Of a stretch of 64,000 bases of DNA, positions 32,771-44,314 are shown piece by piece. Source of the DNA: Megaleporinus macrocephalus (lineage: Eukaryota; Chordata; Actinopteri; Characiformes; Anostomidae); the NCBI GenBank assembly GCA_021613375.1, contig CM038720.1:5945462-6009461 (forward strand), given 5' to 3'. A program made the position numbers and the translations under genes. The first letter of the stretch is position 1. The number at the start of each line of letters is the position of its first letter. The notes below the pieces were generated by a model. It had not been told where the DNA came from, did not search any database, and saw only the letters and a list, made by a program, of their open reading frames with translations.

Positions 32771-33474
32771 CCACTTACATTGTTACATGACTTTGCATGA
32801 TCAGGTGTTTGTAAGTAAACATCTACGTATATTTACATATAATGACTGCATTTGCATAATGAATTCTGGGTATTGTAGTAGCAGAACATGGGTGAATGAA
32901 AAATATTATATGATAAAATTTTGAATGCTGCCAAGATAATCATACTGGCTGCACCTCTGCACTACAGAACCCTGCATTTCTTCACACATAACACAGTAAA
33001 CTCTAGTTTTAAGTTTTAAGCTGCTTTTAGTAAAGAGGCCGGAGCGGAGCTGGAGCAGGAGATGCAGATGGGGTGGTAAATCTCTTTGGCCGGCCACGCG
33101 GTCAGGGCCATCCCTGCAGCTGGACGGCTGACAGACACCAGGGACGAGACCTGGTCAGCCTGCATTGGGCAAGGCCCCTTTGACAAACGGCCTGGGGCGC
33201 GGCGTTGGTTTGTGCTTGTGGGTGGGGGGAGGTGGCGGGGGGGTGGCGCTCTGTGCTGCATGGCTGAGTTCACTAAGGGTCACCGACTGCACGAGCCACA
33301 CCAGTCGAGAGCGAGCACACTGCAACCACGGATAGCTCAGCCAGGAAAAACATCTCGCTGTGTAACGGAAGTGAAGCTGCTAGAAGAACACAGGTTATTA
33401 TTTGGTTACTCGATCAGCAGCACATCTGATTTCATTTGATGAAGCTTTAATTAGATTAATTAGGTATTAGATAG
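32771..33474. other. Single-copy island with a G-run cluster
   Basis: GC-rich unique sequence from about 33000 to 33430 with overlapping open frames on both strands (33016-33439), none with motifs. G runs at 33220-33244 could form a quadruplex. A segment near 32851 (ATTTGCATAATGAATTCTGG) resembles 35783 (ATTTGCATAATGCATGCTGG), so a small old repeat is present at the left. Confidence 0.4.
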
Positions 33475-33640
33475 TAGCTGTATATACTGGACCAGGTATT
33501 AGATGAGAACTGTAAATAATACTGGGTTGTTTCTACAAGGAGAAGCTTGGAAAGGGTTAAATAAACACACTGATGTATGTAAAAACACTACTTTATTAAT
33601 ACTGTTTAATATTTAATAATAAAGAATAATAATAAAAAAA
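33475..33640 (+). mobile_element. Dispersed element H, partial
   Basis: AGGTATTAGATGAGAACTG, AATACTGGGTTGTTTC, GAGAAGCTTGGAAAGGG and AATAAACACACTGATGTATG match H at 16380 and 44450. Confidence 0.75.
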
Positions 33641-33699
33641 TATTAAAAATTATTAATATATTAGCATGTTCATTTTTGTCGATTTTATTTTTTCTGCAC

Positions 33700-33846
33700 C
33701 ATTTGAACACAACAGCTGCTTTTTATATCATAAGAATTTTATGATGAATGGACGAATAGAACTCCTCTAAAACAGCTTGGAATTAATTCTGGTTCCATTG
33801 ATGTACATTGAAAATAAGGACAGTTTTTGACCTCTCCTGTAAAGTT

Positions 33847-33848
<2 letters not shown>
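33700..33848 (-). mobile_element. Short TIR element family E, reverse orientation, partial
   Basis: ATGATGAATGGACGAATAGA, TTCTGGTTCCATTGATGTAC and GACCTCTCCTGTAAAGTTAC match E reversed; the terminus is replaced by the following (TA)n. Confidence 0.7.

Positions 33849-33938
<90 letters not shown>
33849..33938. repeat. (TA)n microsatellite, about 45 units
   Basis: A pure TA run of about 90 bp. Confidence 0.97.
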
Positions 33939-33941
<3 letters not shown>

Positions 33942-33974
33942 AAAATGCAGTGTAAGATATTCACACCTGTGTTA

Positions 33975-34345
33975 TAGTTAGAAAATAGAAATGAGAACTT
34001 CTTAGTTAGAGGTTAGAACTTCTTAGAAATTAGAACTTCTTAGTTAGAAGTTAGAACAGATTAGAAATTAGAACTCAGAAGTTAGAACTTACTAGAAATG
34101 TGAATTCTTAGTTAGAAGCTAGAACTTAGAAATGAAAAGTTCTCAGTTAGAAGTTAAAACTTATTATAAATTAGAACTTCTCAGTTAGAGGTTAGAACTT
34201 ATTAGAAATTAGAACTTCTCAGTTAGAGGTTAGAACATATTAGAAATTAGAACTTCTTAGTTAGATGTTAGAACTTATTGGAAAAGAGAACTTCTTAGAA
34301 GTTAAAACTTGTTAAATATTAAAACGTATGTTAGAAGTTAGAACT
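33975..34345 (+). repeat. 38-bp AT-rich minisatellite (TTAGAAGTTAGAAC type), locus 2
   Basis: Units such as GAGAACTTCTTAGTTAGAGG and TTAGAACTTATTAGAAATT are the same family and orientation as at 29985-30560, about ten copies with more indels. Confidence 0.92.
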
Positions 34346-35334
34346 CTATTTTGCTTTTCTAAGCCCCACATTTGTATTTACATTAACACACTCTAGTGGT
34401 CCGCAGGCCTGTACTCAGGAGGAAGCAATAGTTGACTCTTTGAGTCATAATAGTGGTATACAGCTTTCCTAAAAGAAACTTGGACAGATGTCTTCTGTCT
34501 GTCCAAGTGGCTGAAGGCTACTTTAGATACGTGCCACAGCAGGATGTACACAGTTCACTAAACCGCATACAACGTATTGCAGCAAAGCTCTGAGAAACAG
34601 GTTACACAACATTTATATATATTTATAAATATAAATATAATTCACACGATCTAACAGTTACGAGATGTTACTAGTTTAGATACATTAGCTGAGTTAACAG
34701 AAGCTTCACAGACGTCCCTGCTACAGCATCTTTCAAGCAACATCACCTGTTATTGATTTTTGTGGTCTGGGTTCAATTTAAACAGCATGGTTAAAACACT
34801 AAACAGTATTTATTACATTTCATTTTAGACACTGCGATTCGTCCACCTGGCACATTTAGCTCCACAACCTGATTCAAGTGAAACGCCAACCTGGACACTA
34901 AAACATCCCTAACGCAGAGTTAATCAGGCACTGTGTCCAAACTAAGAAATATAACCTGCTATAAACATGCCTACTCGTATCCTACGGCACTGCCGCAGTG
35001 GTCTCCAGAGCACTACATGGAAAGCCCCTCCATGATTATGTGTCTTGGTAGGTGGGAGGAACTGCGAGGTGGACTTCTGGGGCTAGACCAGTTTCCTTTC
35101 TTACGTCCAGTAAACAATACTGCTGTAATGGTCAGTGGACTAACAAGGCGTGTGGCCAGTGAGTAGGTACAGAATTGGTCATTAATCAGATTTTCCAGGA
35201 CCCAAGAAACCAAACTAGACAAGGACTAAACCAGTAAACAGGCCAAACCCAATAAGACAACCGACCAGGCAAAGAAAACCAAAGACAGGAGACAGGAGAG
35301 ACAAACGAAAGAAGAGAGACAGACAAAAACTGTG
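34346..35334. other. Unassigned intergenic DNA
   Basis: About 1 kb with no recognised repeat. Opposite-strand open frames overlap at 34933-35222 without motifs. I call no gene. Confidence 0.45.
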
Positions 35335-35520
35335 TTACTTTTAATGTAAGTCAATGGAACCAGAATTTAATTTGAGTTAATTCGGAGCATTTCTATTGGT
35401 CAATTCATCATGACATTGTCAGAAAATGTAAACGTTATCTGCTGCATTCAAATGGAGTTGGAAAAAATTCAAAAATATAAAGATACATGTTATTATCTTC
35501 ATAACAATAAAAAAAACATA
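35335..35520 (+). mobile_element. Short TIR element family E, forward, copy 1 of a pair
   Basis: TTACTTTTAATGTAAGTCAA, TGGAACCAGAATTTAATTTG and GGAGCATTTCTATTGGTC are followed by AAAATGTAAACG and AAAGATACATG. The left terminus is missing. Confidence 0.7.
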
Positions 35521-35534
35521 TTACTGATACAACA

Positions 35535-35755
35535 TATTGTCCCTGTCCAAAGGCTAGTCCAAAGTATCTTCACTAAGTCAACGGAACCAGAAATATTTCC
35601 AAGTGATTTTGAACCACTTCCATTGGTCCATTCATTATAACATTGTTAGACAATATAAACGGCAGCTGTCGTGTTTCAATGATATAGAAAAATAAAAGTG
35701 GGAAAAAATAGAGATATATGTTTTTCTTTGGACAGTGGCCATATATTAGCCTACA
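35535..35755 (+). mobile_element. Short TIR element family E, forward, copy 2 with both ends
   Basis: The left end CCTGTCCAAAGGC and the right end TTTTTCTTTGGACAGTGG are inverted relative to each other, showing that E has terminal inverted repeats of the form CTGTCCAAAG. Internal AACGGAACCAGAAATATTTC and TCCATTGGTCCATTCATT match the other copies. The element is about 210 bp and non-coding, so MITE-like. Confidence 0.75.
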
Positions 35756-35824
35756 TTGCAGTGGCTAGTCAGGATTGTTTGATGCATTTGCATAATGCAT
35801 GCTGGGAATTGTAGTGAAAGGACA

Positions 35825-36100
35825 CTGAGGATTGAAAACAGCCAGGGTTGCCCACTATCGCCTTTTATATTTACCCTGTGGACTATAACAGAAGCAAGAC
35901 TGGTGGATGGTCAAGGATGGTCAACATCAGTGGGAAAAATATCAATAACCATCGGTATGTGGATGACCCCGCACTCACCAGGGACCATCTCGCAGACCCA
36001 GAGACCCTCATTAGGAAAGTCTCTAGCATGAAAGCCTTTGATTGGGTTAATTATGTATGTAATTTATGTCTAAACCTCCACAAAGAATCAACAAGGATTA
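35825..36100 (+). pseudogene. LINE reverse-transcriptase relic, probably RTE-like
   Basis: Codons from 35834 read ENSQGCPLSPFIFTLW, matching the RT block QGCPLSP. From 35923, in another frame, NISGKNINNHRYVDDPALT contains YVDD (tat gtg gat gac at 35956-35967), the variant of the catalytic YADD box, in the context NINNLRYADDTTL that I associate with RTE/BovB-like elements. A frameshift separates the two blocks and a normal RT would have about 40 more residues between them or similar spacing with intact frame. It is a dead fragment. Confidence 0.75.
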
Positions 36101-36850
36101 TAAGTCCTACTACAAATCTTCAAATAACACACTAAACTGTGGTTTTAGCCCCTGTAAGCTCAAGCCAGTCACAGGAGGCCGAACGTTCTCCATATTTTTG
36201 CCCCTTTTTACAGAAAATAGCCACAAAATCTGCCGCAAGGGAGTCGCAATAGCAGCACTTAGTCTATAACAATCCGGCCCCTGTTGGGTTCTCAGTCTGA
36301 AGGTAGAGGAGTATGATTCAACCACTGTAATGGTCAGCCTCACACCAGCACCATGACAGCATTTCACCCTCCATTCAATTACCACAAATGGCCAAATCAT
36401 CTTCACACAGCAGTGGTGGTCAGCAGGTGGTCTATACCGACGCTCTGGAGTCCATTACAGCCCCTTCCGTCAGCCCTGACACGATTTATACGCTCTCCTC
36501 AAAGCAGGGCTGGGAAGTCAGCCGGGCCCGCGTGCTGCCTCATATGCTTCGCGTTGTCCGTATGATGCGGGCAGCAAATCTTCCAGCGCGAACGCTGAAT
36601 TTCACGGGTCACGGACAAAGTCAGAGGCCAGACGCTCGTCCAGGAAAATGAGGTGGGGTGGGGGGTGAGGGGGGAGGTCTTTGTTTTCGCTTCTCCTGTT
36701 GTTGTAGGTGTACATAGAACAGTTGCTGCTAAGCCTGGTCTCAAATGACTGCAACACCGATACTGAGAGTATTGTGGGATTGTTGTTACGGTTGTGTAAC
36801 TATTGTGATTGTGTGATTCGGGCTTGTGTACAGCTTTTTGATCGGATGCA
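36101..36850. other. Single-copy island, possible non-coding regulatory DNA
   Basis: The part from 36270 to 36700 is GC-balanced and unique, with a G-rich run at 36652-36679. Open frames overlap on both strands, without recognised motifs. Confidence 0.35.
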
Positions 36851-37300
36851 TGGATTCCGGAAAACTACAGATTACACAGGAATTTTTTTTTTCCCATAGA
36901 GAATGAATGGGATTGAAATACACAGCGATTTAAGGTACTTTTGCTCGACCCACAGACACCGTTTCGCATACACTGACTCAGGGCAGACCCCCGACCAGTG
37001 TTGGCTCAACCTGGTTGGGGCAGTTTGTCGACCCATCGGGTCCCATTCAGTTTTGAACACAGCCAAATATTATGCTTTCGTTAAATCTACAACCACCAAA
37101 CTGCCTGTACCCACCTAGTGCAGGTCCCCAAGCACTAATCCCCAGACATACTGACACGCACTCCTCTATTTGTCGTCTATCCATCCTTAGTTCCTCCTAT
37201 AGAGTCCTAATCATTTTCAAGCCCACACAAACATAATTTCGTTTAACCTACAGCCATAAAACTGCATGCACTCAGTCAGGGCAGATCCCCAAACACACTG
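36851..37300. other. Unassigned DNA left of the 20-bp array
   Basis: Two related words, CTGACTCAGGGCAGACCCCC (36980-36999) and ACTCAGTCAGGGCAGATCCC (37270-37289), suggest an old internal duplication of about 290 bp. No gene. Confidence 0.4.
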
Positions 37301-38749
37301 ATGTGGTGTAGTGGTCAGTACGGTGGTGTAGTGGTTAGTATTGTGGTGTAGTGGTTAGAATGGTGGTGTAGTGGTTAGTATGGTGGTGTAGTGGTTAGTA
37401 CGGTGGTGTGGTGGTTAGTACGGTGGTGTAGTGGTTAGTACGGTGGTGTAGTGGTTAGTATGGTGGTGTAGTGGTTAGTGTGGTGGTGTAGTGGTCAGTA
37501 CGGTGGTGTAGTGGTTAGTACGGTGGTGTAGTGGTTAGTACGGTGGTGTAGTGGTTAGTATGGTGGTGTAGTGGTTAGTAAGGTGGTGTAGTGGTTAGTA
37601 AGGTGGTGTAGTGGTTAGTACGGTGGTGTAGTGGTTAGTATGGTGGTGTAGTGGTTAGTACGGTGGTGTAGTGGTTAGTTCGGTGGTGTAGTGGTTAGTA
37701 AGGTGGTGTAGTGGTTAGTACGGTGGTGTAGTGGTTAGTACGGTGGTATAGTGGTTAGTACGGTGGTGTAGTGGTTAGTACGGTGGTGTAGTGGTTAGTA
37801 TGGTGGTGTAGTGGTCAGTATGGTGGTGTAGTGGTTAGTAAGGTGGTGTAGTGGTTAGTATGGTGGTGTAGTGGTTAAGTAAGGTGGTGTAGTGGTTAGT
37901 ACGGTGGTGTAGTGGTTAGTACGGTGGTGTAGTGGTTAGTATGGTGGTGTAGTGGTTAGTACGGTGGTGTAGTGGTTAGTACGGTGGTGTAGTGGTTAGT
38001 AAGGTGGTGTAGTGGTTAGTACGGTGGTGTAGTGGTTAGTACGGTGGTGTAGTGGTTAGTATGGTGGTGTAGTGGTTAGTAAGGTGGTGTAGTGATTAGT
38101 ATGGTGGTGTAGTGGTTAGTAAGGTGGTGTAGTGGTTAGTATGGTGGTGTAGTGGTTAGTATGATGGTGTAGTGGTTAGTACGATGGTGTAGTGGTTAGT
38201 ACGGTGGTGTAGTGGTTAGTACGGTGGTGTAGTGGTTAGTACGGTGGTGTAGTAGTTAGTACGGTGGTGTAGTGGTTAGTACGGTGGTGTAGTGGTTAGT
38301 TTGGTGGTGTAGTGGTTAGTACGGTGGTGTAGTGGTTAGTAAGGTGGTGTAGTGGTTAGTACGATGGTGTAGTGGTTAGTACGGTGGTGTAGTGGTTAGT
38401 ACGGTGGTGTAGTAGTTAGTACGGTGGTGTAGTGGTTAGTACGGTGGTGTAGTGGTTAGTTTGGTGGTGTAGTGGTTAGTACGGTGGTGTAGTGGTTAGT
38501 TTGGTGGTGTAGTGGTTAGTAAGGTGGTGTAGTGGTTAGTAAGGTGGTGTAGTGGTTAGTATGGTGGTGTAGTGGTTAGTATGGTGGTGTAGTGGTTAGT
38601 ACGGTGGTGTAGTGGTTAGTATGGTGGTGTAGTGGTTAGTACGGTGGTGTAGCGGTTAGTATGGTGGTGTAGTGGTTAGTATGGTGGTGTAGTGGTTAGT
38701 ATGGTGGTGTAGTGGTTAGTACGGTGGTGTAGTGGTTAGTAAGGTGGTG
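37301..38749 (+). repeat. 20-bp A-box-like satellite array, about 72 copies, forward
   Basis: The unit is GGTGGTGTAGTGGTTAGTAC with the last bases varying (AC, AT, AA, TT). Phase is exactly 20 bp across the array except one 21-bp unit near 37876. TGGTGTAGTGG fits the Pol III A-box consensus TRGYNNARNNGG except for local ends. The same unit in reverse orientation fills 59034-61248. Confidence 0.98.
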
Positions 38750-39689
38750 ATGATGATAACGGATGGATGGATTAATCTAGGCAGGTAGTTGCTTGATAGC
38801 TACACTAAGCCTGGAAGACTGTGGCTGCTGTAGCCTCAGAGGTGGGTAAAGTTGGATCACTCTGAAAGCTGGTGTGCGAAGCTCTGGGAAAGAGTTTGGC
38901 CCAGAGTTCAAGTCGGGCTTGTTGCCATCTCCCGAGTGAACGGGCGTATCCACCTACACGCCGAGATCAGGCGTCAAACCCTCGATTGATTCCAGAAGAA
39001 ATTAATCTGACTGCCGCCGTGTCTCCGAGCTTGAATGTCAGTGCGTTTTAATAGCGCCGAGTAAATGGCAGCGTAATTTGTGACGGGCGACGGCAGAGCC
39101 CACCAGGTCCGAGCAAGCTTCCCAACTTTTCCTGACACGTCGAGTTTGGATGAGTTAAGACAGCCTCTGGTAACAGCTTGTTTGGGTTTACTTGCAGTGG
39201 GAGCCAATTTTGGAGCTTGCGCGACGCATGTAGGGACGGAAGCAAGTTATTTTCTGACAGCGAACACTAACCGAGTTGCAGTCGGTGACATGTCAGACAA
39301 ACAAGGTAGCTGATAAAAATAAATTTGATGGGTGAAACTTCTAGACAACAATATGTCCTGGTGCAGGGAAGCATGCATCACTGTTTTGGATTTAGAGTAA
39401 ATAAAAATATTCGAATATTGTTATACCTTTAAAACTAAGCGTTCCTAAATACGGGAAGGACCACTGAAAGACAGTTCCATGGGGAAGCGAAAGCAGTTCC
39501 TATACGGTATTCTAGGATTTGAGTGGGTTTCAATGATTAAGATGTAAGCAAAGTCATAAAGAGTGGTTTGCAGAAAAACAGGCCAGATTTCTTTACAGTG
39601 GGGGTGAATGGAACCAGACGTCTGAAGAGTTTGATAAGCTATTATAATAGCTATTAATGAAGTGCCTGGAGAGAACTTAGAACTGAACT
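38750..39689. other. Single-copy island and old interspersed sequence
   Basis: The segment 38890-39310 is unique and GC-balanced with overlapping open frames on both strands and no motif. At 39594-39640 TTTACAGTGGGGGTGAATGG matches the old repeat near 1950. Confidence 0.4.
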
Positions 39690-41045
39690 ACTCATTTAAC
39701 CCATCAGCCTAGTGAAACACTCACACACACACACACACTAGTGAGCACAAACACACCAGGGGGCAGTGAAATGCTCACATACACATACACACTAGGGAAC
39801 ACACACACTAGAAGGCTGTGAAAGACTCACTGACAAACTAGTGAACACACACACTAGGGGGCAGTGAAACACCCACATATACACACACACACTAGTGAAC
39901 ACACACAGGGCGCAGTGAAACATGCACATACAAACACACTAGGGAACACACACACTAGGGGGCAGTGAAACACCCACATATACACACACACTAGTGAACA
40001 CACACAGGGCGCAGTGAAACATGCACATACAAACACACTAGGGAACACACACACTAGGGGGCAGTGAAACACCCACATATACACACACACTAGTGAACAC
40101 ACACAGGGCGCAGTGAAACATGCACATACAAACACACACATAGAGACAAACACTAGTGAACACACACACTGGGCCCAGTAAAGCATGCACATATACACAC
40201 ACACTAGTGAGCACAAACACACCAGGGGGCAGTGAAACACTCACATACACATACACACTAGGGAACACACACTAGAAGGCTGTGAAACACTCACATACAC
40301 ACACACTAGTGAACACACACAGGGCGCAGTGAAACGCACATACAAACACACTAGTGAACACATACACTGGGGGCAGTGAAACACCCACATACAGACAAAC
40401 ACACTTGAACACACACACACTAGGGGGCAGTGAAACACTCACATAGAGACAAAGACTAGTGAACACACACACTGGGCCCAGTAAAGCATGCACATATACA
40501 TACACACTAGTGAGCACAAACACACCAGAGGGCAGTGAAACACTCACATACACATAAGGGAACACACACACTAGAAAGCTGTGAAACACTCACATACACA
40601 CACACTAGTGAACACACACAGGGCGCAGTGAAACATGCACATACAAACACACTAGTGAACACACACACTAGGGGGCAGTGAAACACCTACATGCACAGAC
40701 TAGTGAACACAAACACACTAGGGGGCAGTGAAACACCCACATAGAGACAAACACTAGTGAGCACACACACTGGGCCCAGTAAAGCATGCACATATACATA
40801 CACACTAGTGAGCACAAACACACCAGGGGGCAGTAAAACGCTCACATACACATACACACTAGGGAACACACACACTAGAAGGCTGTGAGACACTCACATA
40901 CAGACACACACTAGTGAACACAATCACAGGGCGCAGTCAAACATGCACATATACACACACTAGAAAACACACACTAGGGGGCAGTGAAACACTCACATGC
41001 ACACGCTAGTGAACAAAAACACACTAGGGGCAGTGAAACACCCAA

Positions 41046-41089
<44 letters not shown>

Positions 41090-41695
41090 GAACACAAACA
41101 CTAGGGGGCAGTGAAACGCCCACATGCACACACTAGAACACAAACACTGGGGCAGTGGAACATGCACATATACACACACTAGTGAACACACACACACACT
41201 AGGGGCAGTGAAACACCCACATGCACATATACACACACTAGTGAACATACACATGGCGCAGTAAAACATGCACATATACACACACTAGTGAACACACACT
41301 AGGGAGCAGTGAAACACTCATATATATATATACACACAAACACACACACACACACACTAGTGAACACACACACTGAGGGCAGTGAACCATGCACATACAC
41401 ACACAATAGTGAACACACACGTTAGGCTGTGAAACACCCACATACACACACTAGTAAACACACAAACTAGGGGACCATGAAAACACCCTCATACAAACTA
41501 GTGAACACACACAATAGGGGGCAGTGAGTGAGCACACTTGCAGGGAGTGGTGGGCAGCCCTATCCACAGTACTTGGAGGTTAGATGTTTTGGTCAAAGGC
41601 ACTTCAGTTGTGTCCTGCTGGTCCCAGGAACTGAACCAGCAACCTTCAGATGACAAAACTAGTTCCCCAGCTCACGACTACCCCTGACTGTCTGC
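39690..41695 (-). mobile_element. tRNA-derived SINE, family S, reverse, with amplified tail
   Basis: Read on the minus strand the right end (41695 to about 41530) is the SINE head and body: GGGAACTAGTTTTGTC, GGTTGCTGGTTCAGTTCC, GTGGATAGGGCTGCCCACCA and GCAAGTGTGCTCACT. The left end at about 39692-39705 (ATTTAACCCATC) is the reverse of the GATGGGTTAAAT tail seen at 32725. Between them the tail segment is repeated about 30 times. The order fits one SINE whose 3' segment expanded in place. Confidence 0.72.
39710..41530 (-). repeat. SINE-tail minisatellite, about 30 units of 48-60 bp
   Basis: Units consist of CACTAGTGAACACACACAC, TAGGGGGCAGTGAAACAC and CCACATACACACAC. Alternate units are diverged (GGGCGCAGTGAAACATGCAC, GGGCCCAGTAAAGCATGCAC, AGAAGGCTGTGAAACACTCA), producing a higher-order pattern of roughly 100 bp and longer. 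Cys/Val-rich minus-strand frames are artefacts. Confidence 0.94.
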
Positions 41696-42379
41696 CCCTC
41701 CAGGGAACCAGAGTTATGGATAACGACCGTAAATAAAATGCCTATATATTCCAATATGCCCAGCTCCAATAACCACCGCCAGTACGTTTCTCAACAATAG
41801 CCACTGCACACTTCGCTTACATCCCAAAGACTAGGAACAAAATGGAATTCCGCTTTGAGCACGTAGACCAAGCTAACGCTGCTTTTGTCCAACAATAAGC
41901 AGTCGCTCCTCTCCTCTCAGATAAGAGTCCATAGATCTGCCTACAAAACATGTCCAACTCCCGATAGCTTGAATCTTGCTGCCTCGACAAGACAGTAAGC
42001 ATTCCAGTGATGTGTTTGGGTTCGCCGAAGAGGGTCACGACCTTACGGGACGTCTCAGAGTGGTGCGGATCCAATATGACCCCGCCGGAGCTGCAGGCTG
42101 CTGCCTTATACAGGCAATAATGAGGACTACTCCTTTAATGGCAGAAGAATACTTATCTGTTCTTTGTGAAAGCAACTCGGCTTGGACGGAGGAATAGAAT
42201 AACACAGAAAGCAAGACAGTGGAGGTGAAATGTGAGTCGTCTTGTGGTGGAAATGGACCATATTTACAAAGATTTGTCATTTCCAACCAAGCAGAGAGTA
42301 GAAACAGTCAAAGATACCACTATATATAGTCACGCAGGGGAACCGATAGCAGTGATCTAATAGCATCTTAACGTATTGT
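41696..42379. other. Single-copy island, possible non-coding regulatory DNA
   Basis: Unique sequence (mainly 41800-42300) between two SINE-tail arrays. Opposite-strand open frames overlap; no motif recognised. Confidence 0.35.
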
Positions 42380-42383
42380 GTGC

Positions 42384-42423
<40 letters not shown>

Positions 42424-42500
42424 GATGTATGTATATATATGATGTTATATGTTAGTGTATTGAATCGCATAACTGAAGCTTATATATATATATATATATC
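42380..42500. repeat. (GT)n/(AT)n compound microsatellite
   Basis: A GT run is followed by AT runs, with a 40-bp unique insert (ATTGAATCGCATAACTGAAG) before another AT run. Confidence 0.92.
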
Positions 42501-43354
42501 TGGTGTTAACTGCCCCTAGTGTCTGTGTTCACTAGTGAGTACTAAAGGGCAGTGAAACACCCCCACGCACACACTAGTAACACAAACAGAAGGGGGCAGT
42601 AAAACACCCACATGTACACAATAGTGAACACAAACACTAAGGGGCAGTAAAACACCCACATGTACACACTAGTGGACACAAACACTAGGGGGCAATAAAA
42701 AAAACAACATGTACACACTAGTGAACACAAACACTAGGGGGCAATGAAACACCCACATGCACATACACACTAGGGGGCAGTGAAACACCCATATGCACAC
42801 ACTAGTGAACACAAACACTAGGGGGCAGTAAAACACCCACATGTACACACTAGTGAACACACACACTAGGGGGCAGTAAAACACCCATATGTGCACACTA
42901 GTGAACACACACACTAGGGGGCAGTGAAACACCCACATGCACACACTAGTGAACACAAACACTAGGGGGCAGTAAAACACCCACATGTGCACAGTAGTGA
43001 ACACAAACACTAGGGGGCAGTAAAACACCCACATGTACACACTAGTGAACATACACACTAGGGGGCATTGAAACACCCATATGCACACACTAGTGAACAC
43101 AAACACTAGGGGGCAGTAAAACACCCACATGTGCACACTAGTGAACACAAACCCTAGGGGGCAGTAAAACACCCACATGCACACACTAGTGAACACACAC
43201 ACAAGGGGGCAGTATAACACTCATATGTACACACTACTGAACACACACACACTAGGGGCAGTAAAACACTCACATACAAACACTAGTGAACACACATACA
43301 TTTGGCTGTGAAACACCCAAACACACACACTAGGGGGCAGTGAAACATCCACAT

Positions 43355-43378
<24 letters not shown>
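42501..43378 (-). repeat. 48-bp SINE-tail minisatellite, second locus
   Basis: The unit is ACTAGTGAACACAAACACTA, GGGGGCAGTAAAACACCCAC, ATGTACAC; ACTAGGGGG starts at 42961 and 43009. About 17 copies. It is the same sequence family as 39710-41530 but more regular. No SINE head is attached here. At the left edge (42501-42560) a copy is inverted, forming a foldback. The 16-residue repeating minus frame is an artefact of the 48-bp period. Confidence 0.94.
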
Positions 43379-43395
<17 letters not shown>

Positions 43396-44211
43396 CTAAT
43401 ACAATACGTTGCTATTAGTCTTTTAAACACAACCACATTAGTTCTAATGACAATAAGCTTCAGTATATGTTAAAAACTGCACTGCCCTGTTAGCTCCCCT
43501 CAGGACCGCATGCTCTCGACTCCAGATCTGACAGCTTCTCCAGCACCTGTCCTCCGTTTGGGTGAATTATTGGGTAATGGATCCCCTGGCTTTCCAAGCC
43601 TCAGCACTTCTGCCCACCCCACTGCCCTGCATTTATTAGACGTGGCCCCTGTAAATTTCCTCAGCCGAATCCCCTCTGCTAATGTTTGATTCATACCGCA
43701 AGCAAAGGTCAACTTATCCATTCTCAATAATTCAATATGTGGGCTCTCTGAAGTCTGAGACGTATTAGAAAAGAGGCGAAGGCATCCGGCGAGCCTTAGC
43801 GGCGTAAACAGTGTTGGGGTTGTTTTCTTGTTGTGTTTTTGGCGAAACTTTCAATAGGATGAAATCCCCCCCGCTCGCGATGCGTTACTGCATTGCAGTG
43901 TGGAGTCAGGAAACTGCGGGGAGGTATCAGAGTGGTACGAGTAAAGAAGAGCGTGTCCAAAGAGGAGGTGTAAGTCATCCGGATGCACAGAGGCACAAAT
44001 ACGCTCATGACAGCACACAGTCGTATCTCAAAACGCCTTGAACGGCAGCCAATTTCACACCGCAGCTCCACTCAGATGTACATCGAATGTACATTAAGAG
44101 GCTGTATATTTAGAGGACATCTGTTGTCACACTGAGGCTCTGCTGCTTTCTCTTACTGCTTTCTTCCTTTCCTCCTGTTATTGTTTCTGAAATAACAATG
44201 CTCCATACTAA

Positions 44212-44216
<5 letters not shown>
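43379..44216. other. Single-copy island, possible non-coding regulatory DNA
   Basis: From 43490 to 44110 the sequence is unique and GC-balanced. Opposite-strand frames overlap at 43796-44071. No gene is called. Confidence 0.35.

Positions 44217-44243
<27 letters not shown>
44217..44243. repeat. (TA)n microsatellite
   Basis: About 13 TA units. Confidence 0.95.
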
Positions 44244-44314
44244 CTTCTCACCAGATGTAAATAATTATACATACAATACAAAGTAACATAAATATCTTAT
44301 TGTGAGAGAAGTAG

